Part shown: one piece after another, positions 6,290 to 13,858 of the stretch | How the letters are laid out: each line of letters opens with the position of its first letter | Position numbering within the stretch: position 1 is the stretch's first letter | Virus record (IMG/VR): IMGVR_UViG_3300023444_000003 | Span: 1 to 41,244 of that record | DNA: 41,244 bases | DNA from: a virus | Strand: one strand, 5' to 3' | Translations under genes and position numbers: made by a program | Notes under the pieces: model-generated | What the model was told of the DNA's origin: nothing | Database searches by the model: none | Seen by the model: the letters and a program-made list of their open reading frames with translations, nothing else

Positions 6290-6588
6290 TTTAAATTACT
6301 CAGAAATAAATGTGCAGATAAAATTAAGCCTAATGAACCCACCATAATTGCCAAAACAATAGGTATCGCAAAAGACGTTTCTTTTTTAGGTTTTGTTATT
6401 TTTTCTTCAAAATATTTGCAATGCATTCTCTTGAGTCTTAAGTTTTCACAACTTTCAGACCCGGGAATACCTGTAACCTGAGAACAATTGTTATGTCTTA
6501 TATGCATATTTTCACATCTGTCAGGCATATTAAGCATTAAATCTGTGAAATGAAATTTACAATTAATACAAATAGTTTGAGCATCCAT
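6286..6588 (-). CDS. Cysteine-cluster protein with C-terminal membrane anchor (100 aa)
   Basis: ATG at 6588 follows GAGGTCGTTAAA. Six cysteines lie at residues 7, 10, 25, 35, 47 and 57 (CINCKFHF, then RCEN, NCSQVTGIPGSESC and CKYFE). This matches a common small phage family with a CxxC and VTG...C pattern that is probably zinc-binding. Unusually, residues about 72-97 (FAIPIVLAIMVGSLGLILSA) are a clear transmembrane helix, leaving the metal-binding part in the cytoplasm if the tail is the anchor. Function unknown. Confidence 0.65.
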   Translation of the reverse strand: MDAQTICINCKFHFTDLMLNMPDRCENMHIRHNNCSQVTGIPGSESCENLRLKRMHCKYFEEKITKPKKETSFAIPIVLAIMVGSLGLILSAHLFLSNLK

Positions 6589-6589
6589 T

Positions 6590-6916
6590 TTAACGACCTC
6601 GACTGTAATTATTAAAAATTCTTTTTATAACATTGAAAACAGGCTTAGTTCTAGCAACAATTGGGTTGGTGTTTTTGTTTTTTCTAAATGGTACGCCGTC
6701 TTTCATAGCTTTAATATAAAGGGCTACATGCTTACGACGCACTTTATAAGCCTTGAATGATTCGACATTTAAACGCTCATTTTTAAAACTACTGGGTCTT
6801 TGTATTTTAGTTTTAACTACACGATTAACGTTACCTATAGAACCATCTTTCAGTTTAATTGGGACCGTTACTATATGGTGTATAAATCTATTTTTGTAAA
6901 TCATTTTTTCTAACAT
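6590..6916 (-). CDS. Very basic hypothetical protein (108 aa)
   Basis: ATG at 6916 follows TAGGAAAT; a second Met four codons on is an alternative. The product is rich in Lys and Arg throughout (KTKIQRPSSFKNERLNVESF; YKVRRKHVALYIKAMKDG; ending NNYSRGR), pointing to nucleic-acid binding by charge alone. No domain recognised. It lies between the cysteine-cluster gene and two membrane micropeptides. Confidence 0.6.
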   Translation of the reverse strand: MLEKMIYKNRFIHHIVTVPIKLKDGSIGNVNRVVKTKIQRPSSFKNERLNVESFKAYKVRRKHVALYIKAMKDGVPFRKNKNTNPIVARTKPVFNVIKRIFNNYSRGR

Positions 6917-6927
6917 AATTTAATTTC

Positions 6928-6990
6928 CTAATTGTTTAAAAAGAAGTATAAAAATACTAATGCCATAGCTATTACGTGTTCCCAGTTCAT
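6928..6990 (-). CDS. Membrane micropeptide (20 aa)
   Basis: The frame MNWEHVIAMALVFLYFFLNN is almost one transmembrane helix. Its ATG overlaps the stop of the preceding 20-aa frame as ATGA. Together the two fill a gap between larger genes. Support is the hydrophobicity and the chain of overlaps. Confidence 0.4.
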   Translation of the reverse strand: MNWEHVIAMALVFLYFFLNN

Positions 6991-7049
6991 AGCAACATTA
7001 GCCCTGCAACTATAGCAAAACCAAGACAAAACCACAATAAATTTTTCAT
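6987..7049 (-). CDS. Membrane micropeptide (20 aa)
   Basis: The frame MKNLLWFCLGFAIVAGLMLL is a short transmembrane helix. It has an AGGTGATTTAAT leader and its ATG overlaps the HNH gene's stop as ATGA. Its own stop overlaps the next micropeptide in the same way. Confidence 0.45.
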   Translation of the reverse strand: MKNLLWFCLGFAIVAGLMLL

Positions 7050-7537
7050 ATTAAATCACCTATTTTGTTGTCAAACGATTTTCTAGCACAACAAGCAAGA
7101 AAAAAATCCTTGCCTGAATATAAATTAAATTTTTCTCTATTAACAATAGCTAGGGCTTTGAAATTTGAACCCCTAATTGTCACGCCGCATATACCTGTTT
7201 TACTACATTTAAACACCGTTCTATTAAAGTTTTGTAACATAGGAGTTGTGTCTCGTAAATTGTTAAACGGATTATTAAGGCCATCATTATCTTTATGGTC
7301 TATGGTTCCCTTCGGCCAATTACCTGTCTCTATCAGCCAAATTAATCGATGAACGTAATAGCTTTTACCTTCAAAGTTTAATCGTCGGTATGTTGTTTTC
7401 TTATCTTTGTCCCTGTGTAAATGTCCCGCTTCTTTTCCCGCGAGCCATTTATTTTTATAGGATTCAGGCCAATATAATTTACCACAGGGTGAATCATATT
7501 CAAAACAATCTAATAACCTGTATATAAAAGCTTTCAT
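7046..7537 (-). CDS. HNH homing-type endonuclease (163 aa)
   Basis: The core VHRLIWLIETGNWPKGTIDH followed by KDNDGLNNPFNNLRD is the HNH signature of phage free-standing endonucleases (His at VHR, the IDH pair, then NxxxNLR at about residues 63-95). The C-terminal part (TGICGVTIRGSNFKALA...) resembles the AP2/NUMOD-like DNA-binding module often fused to this HNH type. It would make a site-specific break in DNA and may move into related phages; its target is not visible. It is coupled to both neighbours by ATGA, so if it arrived by homing it has merged into the operon. Confidence 0.85.
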   Translation of the reverse strand: MKAFIYRLLDCFEYDSPCGKLYWPESYKNKWLAGKEAGHLHRDKDKKTTYRRLNFEGKSYYVHRLIWLIETGNWPKGTIDHKDNDGLNNPFNNLRDTTPMLQNFNRTVFKCSKTGICGVTIRGSNFKALAIVNREKFNLYSGKDFFLACCARKSFDNKIGDLI

Positions 7538-7878
7538 TTTTTAACTTCAGAATAAAATTCGTTTGCATATTCAATGAATTCGTGAAAACTCTCATGAATG
7601 TGAACTGTTCTGCCCGCATTCAATGCCGAGGAAACACAACCCTGTAAGCTCCAATTATAAAATTTAAAATTGTTCTTATATGTTTTCGATAAAACTAAAT
7701 GTGAAAAATACCTGAATCCCCATTTATTGTTACCAATAGCTTTAGTTAATATAGCTATCCCATTTTTAGACTGTGTTTCGTAAGATATTATAGTCCCGTC
7801 AATCATACTAAAATCTCTTATTGATTCATACAAGTCAATAGTATCGGTTTTAGGTTCAACCGTATAAATTCGTTTCAT
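7534..7878 (-). CDS. Hypothetical protein (114 aa)
   Basis: ATG at 7878 follows AGGAGAACACAAC, a strong site. The product (MKRIYTVEPKTDTIDLYESI...) seems alpha/beta with several aromatic residues (KWGFRYFSHLVL; NNFKFYNWSLQG). It ends in a helix with a basic tail. No motif recognised. The stop overlaps the HNH endonuclease start. Confidence 0.6.
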   Translation of the reverse strand: MKRIYTVEPKTDTIDLYESIRDFSMIDGTIISYETQSKNGIAILTKAIGNNKWGFRYFSHLVLSKTYKNNFKFYNWSLQGCVSSALNAGRTVHIHESFHEFIEYANEFYSEVKK

Positions 7879-7893
7879 GTTGTGTTCTCCTGT

Positions 7894-8202
7894 TTATGGT
7901 GTATATTTCAAAACGTTTTCATCAGCTTTTAAGGCCATTCGTTTTGCTGTGTTCAAACCTTTTCTTAATTCCTGAAATTCAGCGAACATCATATTATATA
8001 TTCGACCTGCGCTATCTATTGGTCTTTTATACTTACGACGTTCTGTATTTATTTTGGCCTGTAATGCCGTAGCTTTAAATACTCGTTTTTCGTCACTAGA
8101 AATTTCTTGTATGTAATTTGATATTAAAAAAGAACGCTCTGTTTCGAAACGTTCTGGATTTTCTTCTTGTAAATTTTTCCAATAGTCAAAATCAAATTCC
8201 AT
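7894..8202 (-). CDS. DUF3135-like protein (102 aa)
   Basis: The order FDFDYWKNLQEENPERFETE, then a helix, then LQAKINTERRKYKRPIDSAG and MMFAEFQELRKGLN matches my recollection of DUF3135, small cytoplasmic proteins found mostly in gammaproteobacteria. If right, it hints at a gammaproteobacterial host or donor. Function of the family is unknown. Its ATG lies inside the end of a 42-codon frame upstream. Confidence 0.65.
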   Translation of the reverse strand: MEFDFDYWKNLQEENPERFETERSFLISNYIQEISSDEKRVFKATALQAKINTERRKYKRPIDSAGRIYNMMFAEFQELRKGLNTAKRMALKADENVLKYTP

Positions 8203-8320
8203 AATAAGAGCCTAAAATTATTAATCCAAAAATGTTAACTAAATCAATATTTATTTCTAATTTATTTTCTCTGTAAATTAGAAATAATTTTTCGAACAAA
8301 AAGGCATATGTATCAAACAT
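8192..8320 (-). CDS. Small hypothetical protein (42 aa)
   Basis: The frame starts at the TAATG overlap with the preceding gene and ends 11 nt inside the DUF3135-like gene. The product is MFDTYAFLFEKLFLIYREN, then a charged middle and a hydrophobic end (IFGLIILGSYYGI). It fills a gap that would otherwise be empty. Evidence is the coupling only. Confidence 0.4.
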   Translation of the reverse strand: MFDTYAFLFEKLFLIYRENKLEINIDLVNIFGLIILGSYYGI

Positions 8321-8433
8321 TATTCAATTGCGTGTATTATTAGGGCGAAAAAATAAGCGGCGAATAAAACTACCATTATTAAACTTGTACCTTTGCAAAG
8401 TTCAATTATAAATTTTCTTGTCCATTTAGCCAT
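8320..8433 (-). CDS. Small single-pass membrane protein (37 aa)
   Basis: The product has a basic amphipathic start (MAKWTRKFIIELCKGTS) and one transmembrane helix (LIMVVLFAAYFFALIIHAI), with positive charge on the side predicted to stay in the cytoplasm. It overlaps the 3' end of the primase gene by 28 nt and shares TAATG with the next frame. Role unknown. Confidence 0.5.
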   Translation of the reverse strand: MAKWTRKFIIELCKGTSLIMVVLFAAYFFALIIHAIE

Positions 8434-8903
8434 TCGTATTTACCTATGTCTAATTCACTACCCGGTGCGACAATATAACCGCCTTTACTGCGTGTGTCAA
8501 CCCCGTCACCTAAAATATTTACACCTTGTGTTATTGCTTCATCGACGACGTACATAAGATGGAAGCCACCCGTTGGCGTCATAGATGCTAACGTGGTGTC
8601 AAGTTCTCCGTTTTCCTTTTCGAATTTTGTTAGTGATGCACTTCCGTTTTTACCATTTTTGTTATCTATGTCAATAACAAGTAAGGCTTTCCCGTCGCCA
8701 AAATCAGAGGTAGAAATACCTATATTATAATTTAGTTCATCACCTGTTATATTACAAGTCCAGAAATCAATTATTTTATTTTTATTTCTTGTTGCTCTAA
8801 CGGGAAACTTTTTTATAGCGGGTAATTTACTATTTTCTTTTAGTGGAAAAACGTAAAAGCCCATTTCAGCTAAATTCAAAGCATGTTGTAACTTAGTAGT
8901 CAT
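8406..8903 (-). CDS. Prim-Pol primase catalytic domain (165 aa)
   Basis: This is the bifunctional primase-polymerase N-terminal fold (archaeo-eukaryotic primase superfamily). The first helix-strand unit (ALNLAEMGFYVFPLKENSK) is typical. The metal-binding DxD is VIDIDNKNG (D78, D80), the conserved TPTGGFH gives His115, and GVDTRSKGGYIVAPGS (Asp136) closes the active site. It should make primers for the family A polymerase. The usual C-terminal helicase is not fused but lies 2.3 kb downstream in a separate gene (4476-6071). ATG at 8903 has AGGA upstream. Confidence 0.88.
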   Translation of the reverse strand: MTTKLQHALNLAEMGFYVFPLKENSKLPAIKKFPVRATRNKNKIIDFWTCNITGDELNYNIGISTSDFGDGKALLVIDIDNKNGKNGSASLTKFEKENGELDTTLASMTPTGGFHLMYVVDEAITQGVNILGDGVDTRSKGGYIVAPGSELDIGKYEWLNGQENL

Positions 8904-8905
8904 GC

Positions 8906-9112
8906 TTATTTTTTCCTATATAATTTTTTATCTTCCCGTTTTTGCCAATCATCCCTGCACCAGCTATCACAAAATCTAATTCCATGAGCTAAGGGTTCAT
9001 CACAATTGTGGCAACTGCCTTTTGCTTTTGGGCCTTCTTTCTTTTTATTACTTAATGCTGATTTTAAATAAATCTCATTTAATTTTTCAGCGTCATCTAT
9101 TATATCAGCCAT
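8906..9112 (-). CDS. Zinc-finger protein (68 aa)
   Basis: Residues about 34-52 read CHNCDEPLAHGIRFCDSWC, a CxxC-x10-CxxxC zinc finger followed by a helix of acidic and basic residues (RDDWQKREDKKLYRKK). This pattern is common in small phage proteins next to replication genes. Metal binding is near certain; the role is unknown. It has a clear AAAGGAAATGAA leader and lies 2 nt before the primase. Confidence 0.75.
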   Translation of the reverse strand: MADIIDDAEKLNEIYLKSALSNKKKEGPKAKGSCHNCDEPLAHGIRFCDSWCRDDWQKREDKKLYRKK

Positions 9113-9138
9113 TTCATTTCCTTTATATTATAGAATGT

Positions 9139-9432
9139 TTAAGTACACTCAGCTAAATGAACTTCTACTAAGTTAGCAGAAGGCACTAATGATTTCAAGT
9201 TAATAATATAATTATCATCCCTGTCGTCTAACGGGATTATGTATACGTCATAGGGTGATGTAACCACTACTGCATATAAATAAATGGAACAAGATTTAAA
9301 TAAAACTACAACAGAAGCCATTGTATTTTTTTGAGGTTCAATTTCAGGCACAGTTCGTGCAGGTTCCACATCTACCGTTGCACAACTCACTATTAAGATA
9401 GTCATCAATACTAATATTAATTTCTTCATCAT
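9139..9432 (-). CDS. Putative lipoprotein (97 aa)
   Basis: The signal peptide MMKKLILVLMTILIVSCATV carries a lipobox (LIVSC, Cys17), so the mature protein would be lipid-anchored in the envelope. The remainder has short beta-like segments (VVVLFKSCSIYLYAVVV). CAGGAGAGCGTAA precedes the start. It overlaps the preceding 72-aa gene by 89 nt in another frame. Lipoproteins expressed with replication genes may act in superinfection exclusion, but that is conjecture here. Confidence 0.7.
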   Translation of the reverse strand: MMKKLILVLMTILIVSCATVDVEPARTVPEIEPQKNTMASVVVLFKSCSIYLYAVVVTSPYDVYIIPLDDRDDNYIINLKSLVPSANLVEVHLAECT

Positions 9433-9562
9433 TTACGCTCTCCTGTATTTTATGTGCTATTTTTTCACTTATTTGTTTTGATAAATAATATAAATAATCT
9501 AACGGGTGGTCTTCTTCTATTGCTAAATTAAGAATCCTAATCGTGTTTTTAATATTCTGCAT
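9344..9562 (-). CDS. Hypothetical protein with Cys-rich tail (72 aa)
   Basis: Its ATG shares TAATG with the polymerase stop and follows ACAGGAAATA. The body is helical and acidic (KQISEKIAHKIQESVNDEEI) and the end is cysteine-rich (LCNGRCGTCTNCA), with four cysteines in the last twelve residues. The last 89 nt overlap the lipoprotein gene. Either frame could be spurious, but both have good ribosome-binding sites. Confidence 0.5.
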   Translation of the reverse strand: MQNIKNTIRILNLAIEEDHPLDYLYYLSKQISEKIAHKIQESVNDEEINISIDDYLNSELCNGRCGTCTNCA

Positions 9563-11532
9563 TATTTCCTGTACCTTTTACCTTCCCATCCGTCGGCTTT
9601 TAATGGTAAATCTTTAGCCCAAGCAGGTTTTTTCAAAAATATTTTTTCTATTATATCATAACAATCTAATTTTGCATCAACTTCACAAACTATTTCATCA
9701 TGTACGTGCATTACCATTTCATACCCGGCGGCGTCAACGTTAAGCATGGAGTGTGCTAGTAAATCTCTTGATATAGCCTGTACTACGTTTTCCGTTAACT
9801 TCCCGCCGTAAGTGTCGGTGTACTGCCATTTATAATTTGCTACCGTTTTATAAAATAAAGCGGGTTTAGATTCACCCCAAGGTGTTTTTTTATTTTCAAC
9901 TTTGGGGTAAGGGTAAGACATTAATCTACCTGAAGGTAATTTGCAATATAAAAATGAACCTTTTTTAATAAATCGTATGTATTTACCTGCGCCAATTACA
10001 TTTCCAGGATTTAATACCGCTCTAATAGCAGCATTTTCTATTATATTCCAGAATCTTTTTGTCTTTGGCCGATTAGCCCGCCATGCGTTTTTTATTTCAT
10101 CGGCTTTTTTATCTGTTATTTTAACGTTGTAGCCTTTAGCCATTTGTTGGAACGCACCAATTCCGCCTTGATAACCGAGTGCTAATTCTGAAACTTTACC
10201 TACTTGACGTTCTGACGAGCTTTTACCTATGTTATCGTAAGTTGTGCCATAAATACCCGCTGCTGCTATCCTGTACAGACATAAGCCACTTTCAAAAGCA
10301 TCTAATATCTTTTGTTCACCCGCAACCCAAGCCAATACAACAGCTTCAATTGATTTAAAATCTAAGCATACTAATTTCATGCCATCAGCAGCAGTTAGCA
10401 AACCCCGTATACAATACGAAATTAAATCTAAGGGCTTGTCATGTATCAAAGATAACGCATCGGGATTATTAATAATATTATCTAAAATAGATTCTATCAT
10501 TTTTTGAGACACACCGGGACGTGGTAAATTATGGGGTTGAATTTTTCTACCTGCCCATCTTCCAGTCGCCGCACCGTGGTATTGAAATAAATTTCTTATT
10601 CTGTTGTCAGCACTAAGACTCGTCTGAATTGTTTTTAATTTGCTATTACTCGATTTAGATGCTTCGCATCTAGTTTCTAAAACATCACGTAGATGGTCAT
10701 TTATATCAGTATCTAGTAAATTTTTTATGTCGGCTTTTGCTACACCTTTAGTTTCAACGCCATTGAACCGTAAATACTCTCGTATACTTTGAACATTAGT
10801 ACAGGCTGAAACATAATTTTCAGTTATATTAGCCATATGTTCATTGTATTTTAATTTTATTATGTCAACAGCTTTATCGGCATAATTAACGGACTTAATA
10901 TCGACATGAATACCTTTAGCATTTATTTTTTGGTCTAACACCCACAGTTTTTGTTCTTCTTCTGATAAAAATCGTAAACGGTTATCTAATTCACGTTCAC
11001 CCACAACATCTTGTACACAATAATTAAACAATCTTTTCTTTCTATCGTCGTCATCCCACCACAAAAAAGTTCCGTCGTCGTTAATTTTTCTAGGTTTGGC
11101 CATCTGTTTCATGAGCCTTGAACCTTTCATGTCTTTAGCATCTGCGATACCACAAGCTGCGGTGGCTTTTTCTAACGAGCCAGGCAGACTCATTGCATAA
11201 GCCATAGCCATTGTGCATCGAAGTTGTTCTAAATCCATGTATGGAAATTTATATTTAGGGACTAAAATACAATTCCAAATTGTCCACTCGAACTGTGCGT
11301 TATGGGCAACAATTATGTTGTTATGTTTTACGTTATATACTAGTTCTTCTAACGGGGTAGCTTTTTTAACCTTAAAAGATTCAGTCAATGATACCTCGTC
11401 ATCGCCTTTAGCAAATGCCGCACACCAGACGTGTGTTGATTCCGCTTTAGCATAAACTTCAGTAGTTGTTTTTAATAAGTCTACCGCGCTACGGGTTTCA
11501 AAATCTAAATGGGTTTCGTTTTTTCTTTTCAT
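9562..11532 (-). CDS. Family A DNA polymerase with 3'-5' exonuclease domain (656 aa)
   Basis: The exonuclease domain has HLDFET (D10, E12), HNAQFEW at 77-83 and YCVQD (D175). The polymerase domain shows AATGRWAGRKIQPHNLPR (321-338), motif A LDFKSIEA with D391 (Lys where Ser is usual), motif B ERQVGK...ALGYQGG (R442, K446, Y454) and motif C HVHDE (D612, E613). This full-length T7-type replicase core would copy the phage genome using primers from the Prim-Pol. No thioredoxin-binding insertion is evident. No good Shine-Dalgarno precedes the ATG; instead a stable hairpin ends 9 nt before it. Confidence 0.92.
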   Translation of the reverse strand: MKRKNETHLDFETRSAVDLLKTTTEVYAKAESTHVWCAAFAKGDDEVSLTESFKVKKATPLEELVYNVKHNNIIVAHNAQFEWTIWNCILVPKYKFPYMDLEQLRCTMAMAYAMSLPGSLEKATAACGIADAKDMKGSRLMKQMAKPRKINDDGTFLWWDDDDRKKRLFNYCVQDVVGERELDNRLRFLSEEEQKLWVLDQKINAKGIHVDIKSVNYADKAVDIIKLKYNEHMANITENYVSACTNVQSIREYLRFNGVETKGVAKADIKNLLDTDINDHLRDVLETRCEASKSSNSKLKTIQTSLSADNRIRNLFQYHGAATGRWAGRKIQPHNLPRPGVSQKMIESILDNIINNPDALSLIHDKPLDLISYCIRGLLTAADGMKLVCLDFKSIEAVVLAWVAGEQKILDAFESGLCLYRIAAAGIYGTTYDNIGKSSSERQVGKVSELALGYQGGIGAFQQMAKGYNVKITDKKADEIKNAWRANRPKTKRFWNIIENAAIRAVLNPGNVIGAGKYIRFIKKGSFLYCKLPSGRLMSYPYPKVENKKTPWGESKPALFYKTVANYKWQYTDTYGGKLTENVVQAISRDLLAHSMLNVDAAGYEMVMHVHDEIVCEVDAKLDCYDIIEKIFLKKPAWAKDLPLKADGWEGKRYRK

Positions 11533-11540
11533 ATTTTAAT

Positions 11541-11572
11541 AAAATGGGTCTGCGAAAACACAAACCCATTTT
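11541..11572 (-). terminator. Hairpin between the ssDNA-binding and polymerase genes
   Basis: AAAATGGGT and ACCCATTTT form a perfect 9-bp stem around a 14-nt loop. Read leftward the second arm ends in TTTT and is followed by ATT, so it can act as a partial terminator. It may reduce polymerase expression relative to the upstream genes. Confidence 0.6.
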
Positions 11573-11602
11573 TAGCCTACCTATAATTTTAAATGTTAAA
11601 AA

Positions 11603-12205
11603 TTAAGCGAAAGGGTCTTCTTCTGGTTCGTCGCCTTCTTCATCTGTAGTTTTACTGTTGAAGTCTTCGTCTTCTAGTAAATCTTCAAAATCAGATTCGG
11701 CACTTGAGCCACCCGCTAAGGGTTCACCATCAGCTACTTTGATAATGTTGTTTAGATAAAAGGTAACGCCCGGGGCCATGCTTTCGCCTTCATACGCTGC
11801 CGGAACTACAGTTGCTTTGCAATAACAACCAGAATACAGTTCTGAAGTGTCTAAGATAGGTACAAAAGCACCGTTAACAATTTCAGTAACTTGTGGTTTG
11901 CGTGTGCTTGTGCAGTTCATTAACGTATTGCCGTCGATGTAACCTTCATATTCATAATCACCTTGGTCTTTAAATGGTGATTTTAGACGTTTGGGTTTCT
12001 TTTTACCCCATTGATTTTTTACGCAATCTTGAGCGGCGGCTTTTAATTTTGATAAATCTGCATCTTCATCAAATAGCATAGCTGCACTAAATTTTGGTTT
12101 ACCGGTGGAATTCTGATGTACTTTAGCTTCGAACACACCATTTGCAAACGCTAATCGGAATACGGGTGTTAATAATTTCTCACCCACGTAGTTTTTCTTG
12201 GCCAT
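11603..12205 (-). CDS. DUF2815-type single-stranded DNA-binding protein (200 aa)
   Basis: The start at 12205 (MAKKNYVGEKLLTPVFRLAF) has CAGGAGACAAATAAC upstream; a longer frame adds 15 residues. The body fits DUF2815, phage proteins thought to be OB-fold ssDNA-binding proteins comparable to T7 gp2.5. The last 45 residues are very acidic and end EEDPFA, like the acidic tips of SSB proteins that recruit partners. It lies 1 nt after a DUF2800 nuclease, the usual gene pairing. Expected to coat ssDNA during replication and recombination. Confidence 0.8.
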   Translation of the reverse strand: MAKKNYVGEKLLTPVFRLAFANGVFEAKVHQNSTGKPKFSAAMLFDEDADLSKLKAAAQDCVKNQWGKKKPKRLKSPFKDQGDYEYEGYIDGNTLMNCTSTRKPQVTEIVNGAFVPILDTSELYSGCYCKATVVPAAYEGESMAPGVTFYLNNIIKVADGEPLAGGSSAESDFEDLLEDEDFNSKTTDEEGDEPEEDPFA

Positions 12206-12206
12206 G

Positions 12207-13382
12207 TTATTTGTCTCCTGTTTTTTGGTTAAGTAATTCTTTGAAATCAACTTCAGCAGAACTAGCCACTTCTGGTGATTTATGGTCTTGTGGTACTAGG
12301 TTAGTTCCCGAAGATTTGCTTAAAATAAATTTAGATAAAAATTTAACATGCTCTTTACCTAATACTTTTTCAACTTGTGCGGGTGTTTTTATGTCTTCCT
12401 TAAAACATTTTGCAATTTCATCCTTGCTTAATTTTTTAAGCATTTTACGCATGTGTGTAGCGTCACCATTCCAACTACGTGATGCACGTTTAGCAACCAA
12501 TTTAAAACCGGGTGTTTTAACGCCGACATTCGCTTGATTCCATGCAAAATTTTGAACCGACTTAATCCAAGTTTTAAGTAATTCAGCCATGGTTAAAGCT
12601 TTACTTAGTTCATCGGTGTCATAAGGTAATTCTTCAGCGAATTCAATTTTCATAGCTTCATTTGCTGTACGAATTAATTCAGGACATTTAATTGCACCGG
12701 GACAGAATTGGCAATGGTCACCTGAAACTAATGGTGCATTTTCTTCTTCTGTTGCTAAAGCAGCATTATATAAATCGACTGCAAAGTCCATTAATTCACC
12801 CGGTGTTACATCTTGATACCGGATTATGCCTTCTTCACATGGAATCCGTGGCTGAATTATTTTAATACGAACTTTTTTTACTTCATAACCGATACTCTGT
12901 AAAGCTAACAATGCACCCAAGCCATAATATTTAAGCTGTGGATTATCTTCAACTTCTACAAAAAGACCAGCCCCGTATTTTAAATCAGTGACTTCGAGTA
13001 CTTGGCTTTCCATGTCGTATATGAAATCATCATTAGTACCAAAAAAAAGTTCATGAACAGAAGACATTTCAAAACTGAATTCCGTTTCGTGTATTGACCC
13101 GTTTTTGCATTCTTTTTCTACGCGACGTATTTCATCAACGTATTCTTGAATGTATTCTGCCATTTCAAGAGTGAATTCTACACCATTTTCAGCAATCAAA
13201 CCTACATACCTGCGGGTTTTTTCCTGACCACCTTTTAGTGTACATTCTGCTAGTTCATGTGCCGCCGTTCCTTCTTCAGCAGCAGCAGAACTATGATTAG
13301 GCATACCTTCGGCCATAGTCACGGAGCCAGCACACGTCATCCAACGTTTAGCTGAACTGGCCCCTAATTTAGAATGAATCAT
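12207..13382 (-). CDS. DUF2800 PD-(D/E)XK nuclease (391 aa)
   Basis: The DUF2800 pattern is clear: an N-terminal HSKLGASSAKRWMTCAGS, EGTAAHELAEC (candidate catalytic Glu), GTNDDFIYD, and VTDLKYG, the D-x-K of a RecB/Cas4-like PD-(D/E)XK fold. Later cysteines (CQFCPGAIKCPEL, about residues 218-230) may with the N-terminal Cys bind an iron-sulphur cluster or zinc as in Cas4/AddB-like nucleases. It probably resects DNA ends for recombination with the DUF2815 protein that follows. It starts 3 nt after the acidic/basic linker protein. Confidence 0.8.
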   Translation of the reverse strand: MIHSKLGASSAKRWMTCAGSVTMAEGMPNHSSAAAEEGTAAHELAECTLKGGQEKTRRYVGLIAENGVEFTLEMAEYIQEYVDEIRRVEKECKNGSIHETEFSFEMSSVHELFFGTNDDFIYDMESQVLEVTDLKYGAGLFVEVEDNPQLKYYGLGALLALQSIGYEVKKVRIKIIQPRIPCEEGIIRYQDVTPGELMDFAVDLYNAALATEEENAPLVSGDHCQFCPGAIKCPELIRTANEAMKIEFAEELPYDTDELSKALTMAELLKTWIKSVQNFAWNQANVGVKTPGFKLVAKRASRSWNGDATHMRKMLKKLSKDEIAKCFKEDIKTPAQVEKVLGKEHVKFLSKFILSKSSGTNLVPQDHKSPEVASSAEVDFKELLNQKTGDK

Positions 13383-13385
13383 AAT

Positions 13386-13817
13386 TTAAAGCTCGGCTTC
13401 TAAAGCTTCTACTACTGCGGGATAATCATCGGAATCTAATTCACTTTGTTTATTAGCCCCGAATTTTTTCATGATACCAATTACAGTTTTTAAACCACTT
13501 TTGTTTGTGACTTTATGCATTAGCATCAAAACATCGTCTGATGTTACATCTTCTAAATCAGCATTTTCTTCCACTTCAGGTTCTTCAATCTTTTTAGGTT
13601 TTTTTGGAGCTGATTTTCCTTTGGCCTTTTTATCACGCTTCTTATTGCCTAATTTTTTACTAGATTTTTCGGGTTCTGGCTTATCTTCAATTTCGGGTGA
13701 TTCTTCAAAATCAGCATTAAAATCTGGTTCACCTTCTATTTTTGATTTAACAGAACGTACTATGGCATCACTAATAGCTTCCACAAAATTATTTACAGCA
13801 TTTTTTAAATCTGACAT
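13386..13817 (-). CDS. Low-complexity charged protein (143 aa)
   Basis: After a short helix (LKNAVNNFVEAISDAIVRSV) comes an acidic segment, then a Lys-rich run (KKLGNKKRDKKAKGKSAPKK) and another acidic block. Residues about 98-143 form a compact helical domain (KVTNKSGLKTVIGIMKKFGA...) like those ending several phage recombination and accessory proteins. The middle is likely disordered. It is the first gene after the promoter at 13859-13886 and heads the DUF2800-DUF2815-polymerase run, so it may help assemble the recombination or replication complex. Confidence 0.6.
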   Translation of the reverse strand: MSDLKNAVNNFVEAISDAIVRSVKSKIEGEPDFNADFEESPEIEDKPEPEKSSKKLGNKKRDKKAKGKSAPKKPKKIEEPEVEENADLEDVTSDDVLMLMHKVTNKSGLKTVIGIMKKFGANKQSELDSDDYPAVVEALEAEL

Positions 13818-13858
13818 TCTTCATTCTCCACTTAGTTAATAAAAACTGATATTAAGCA

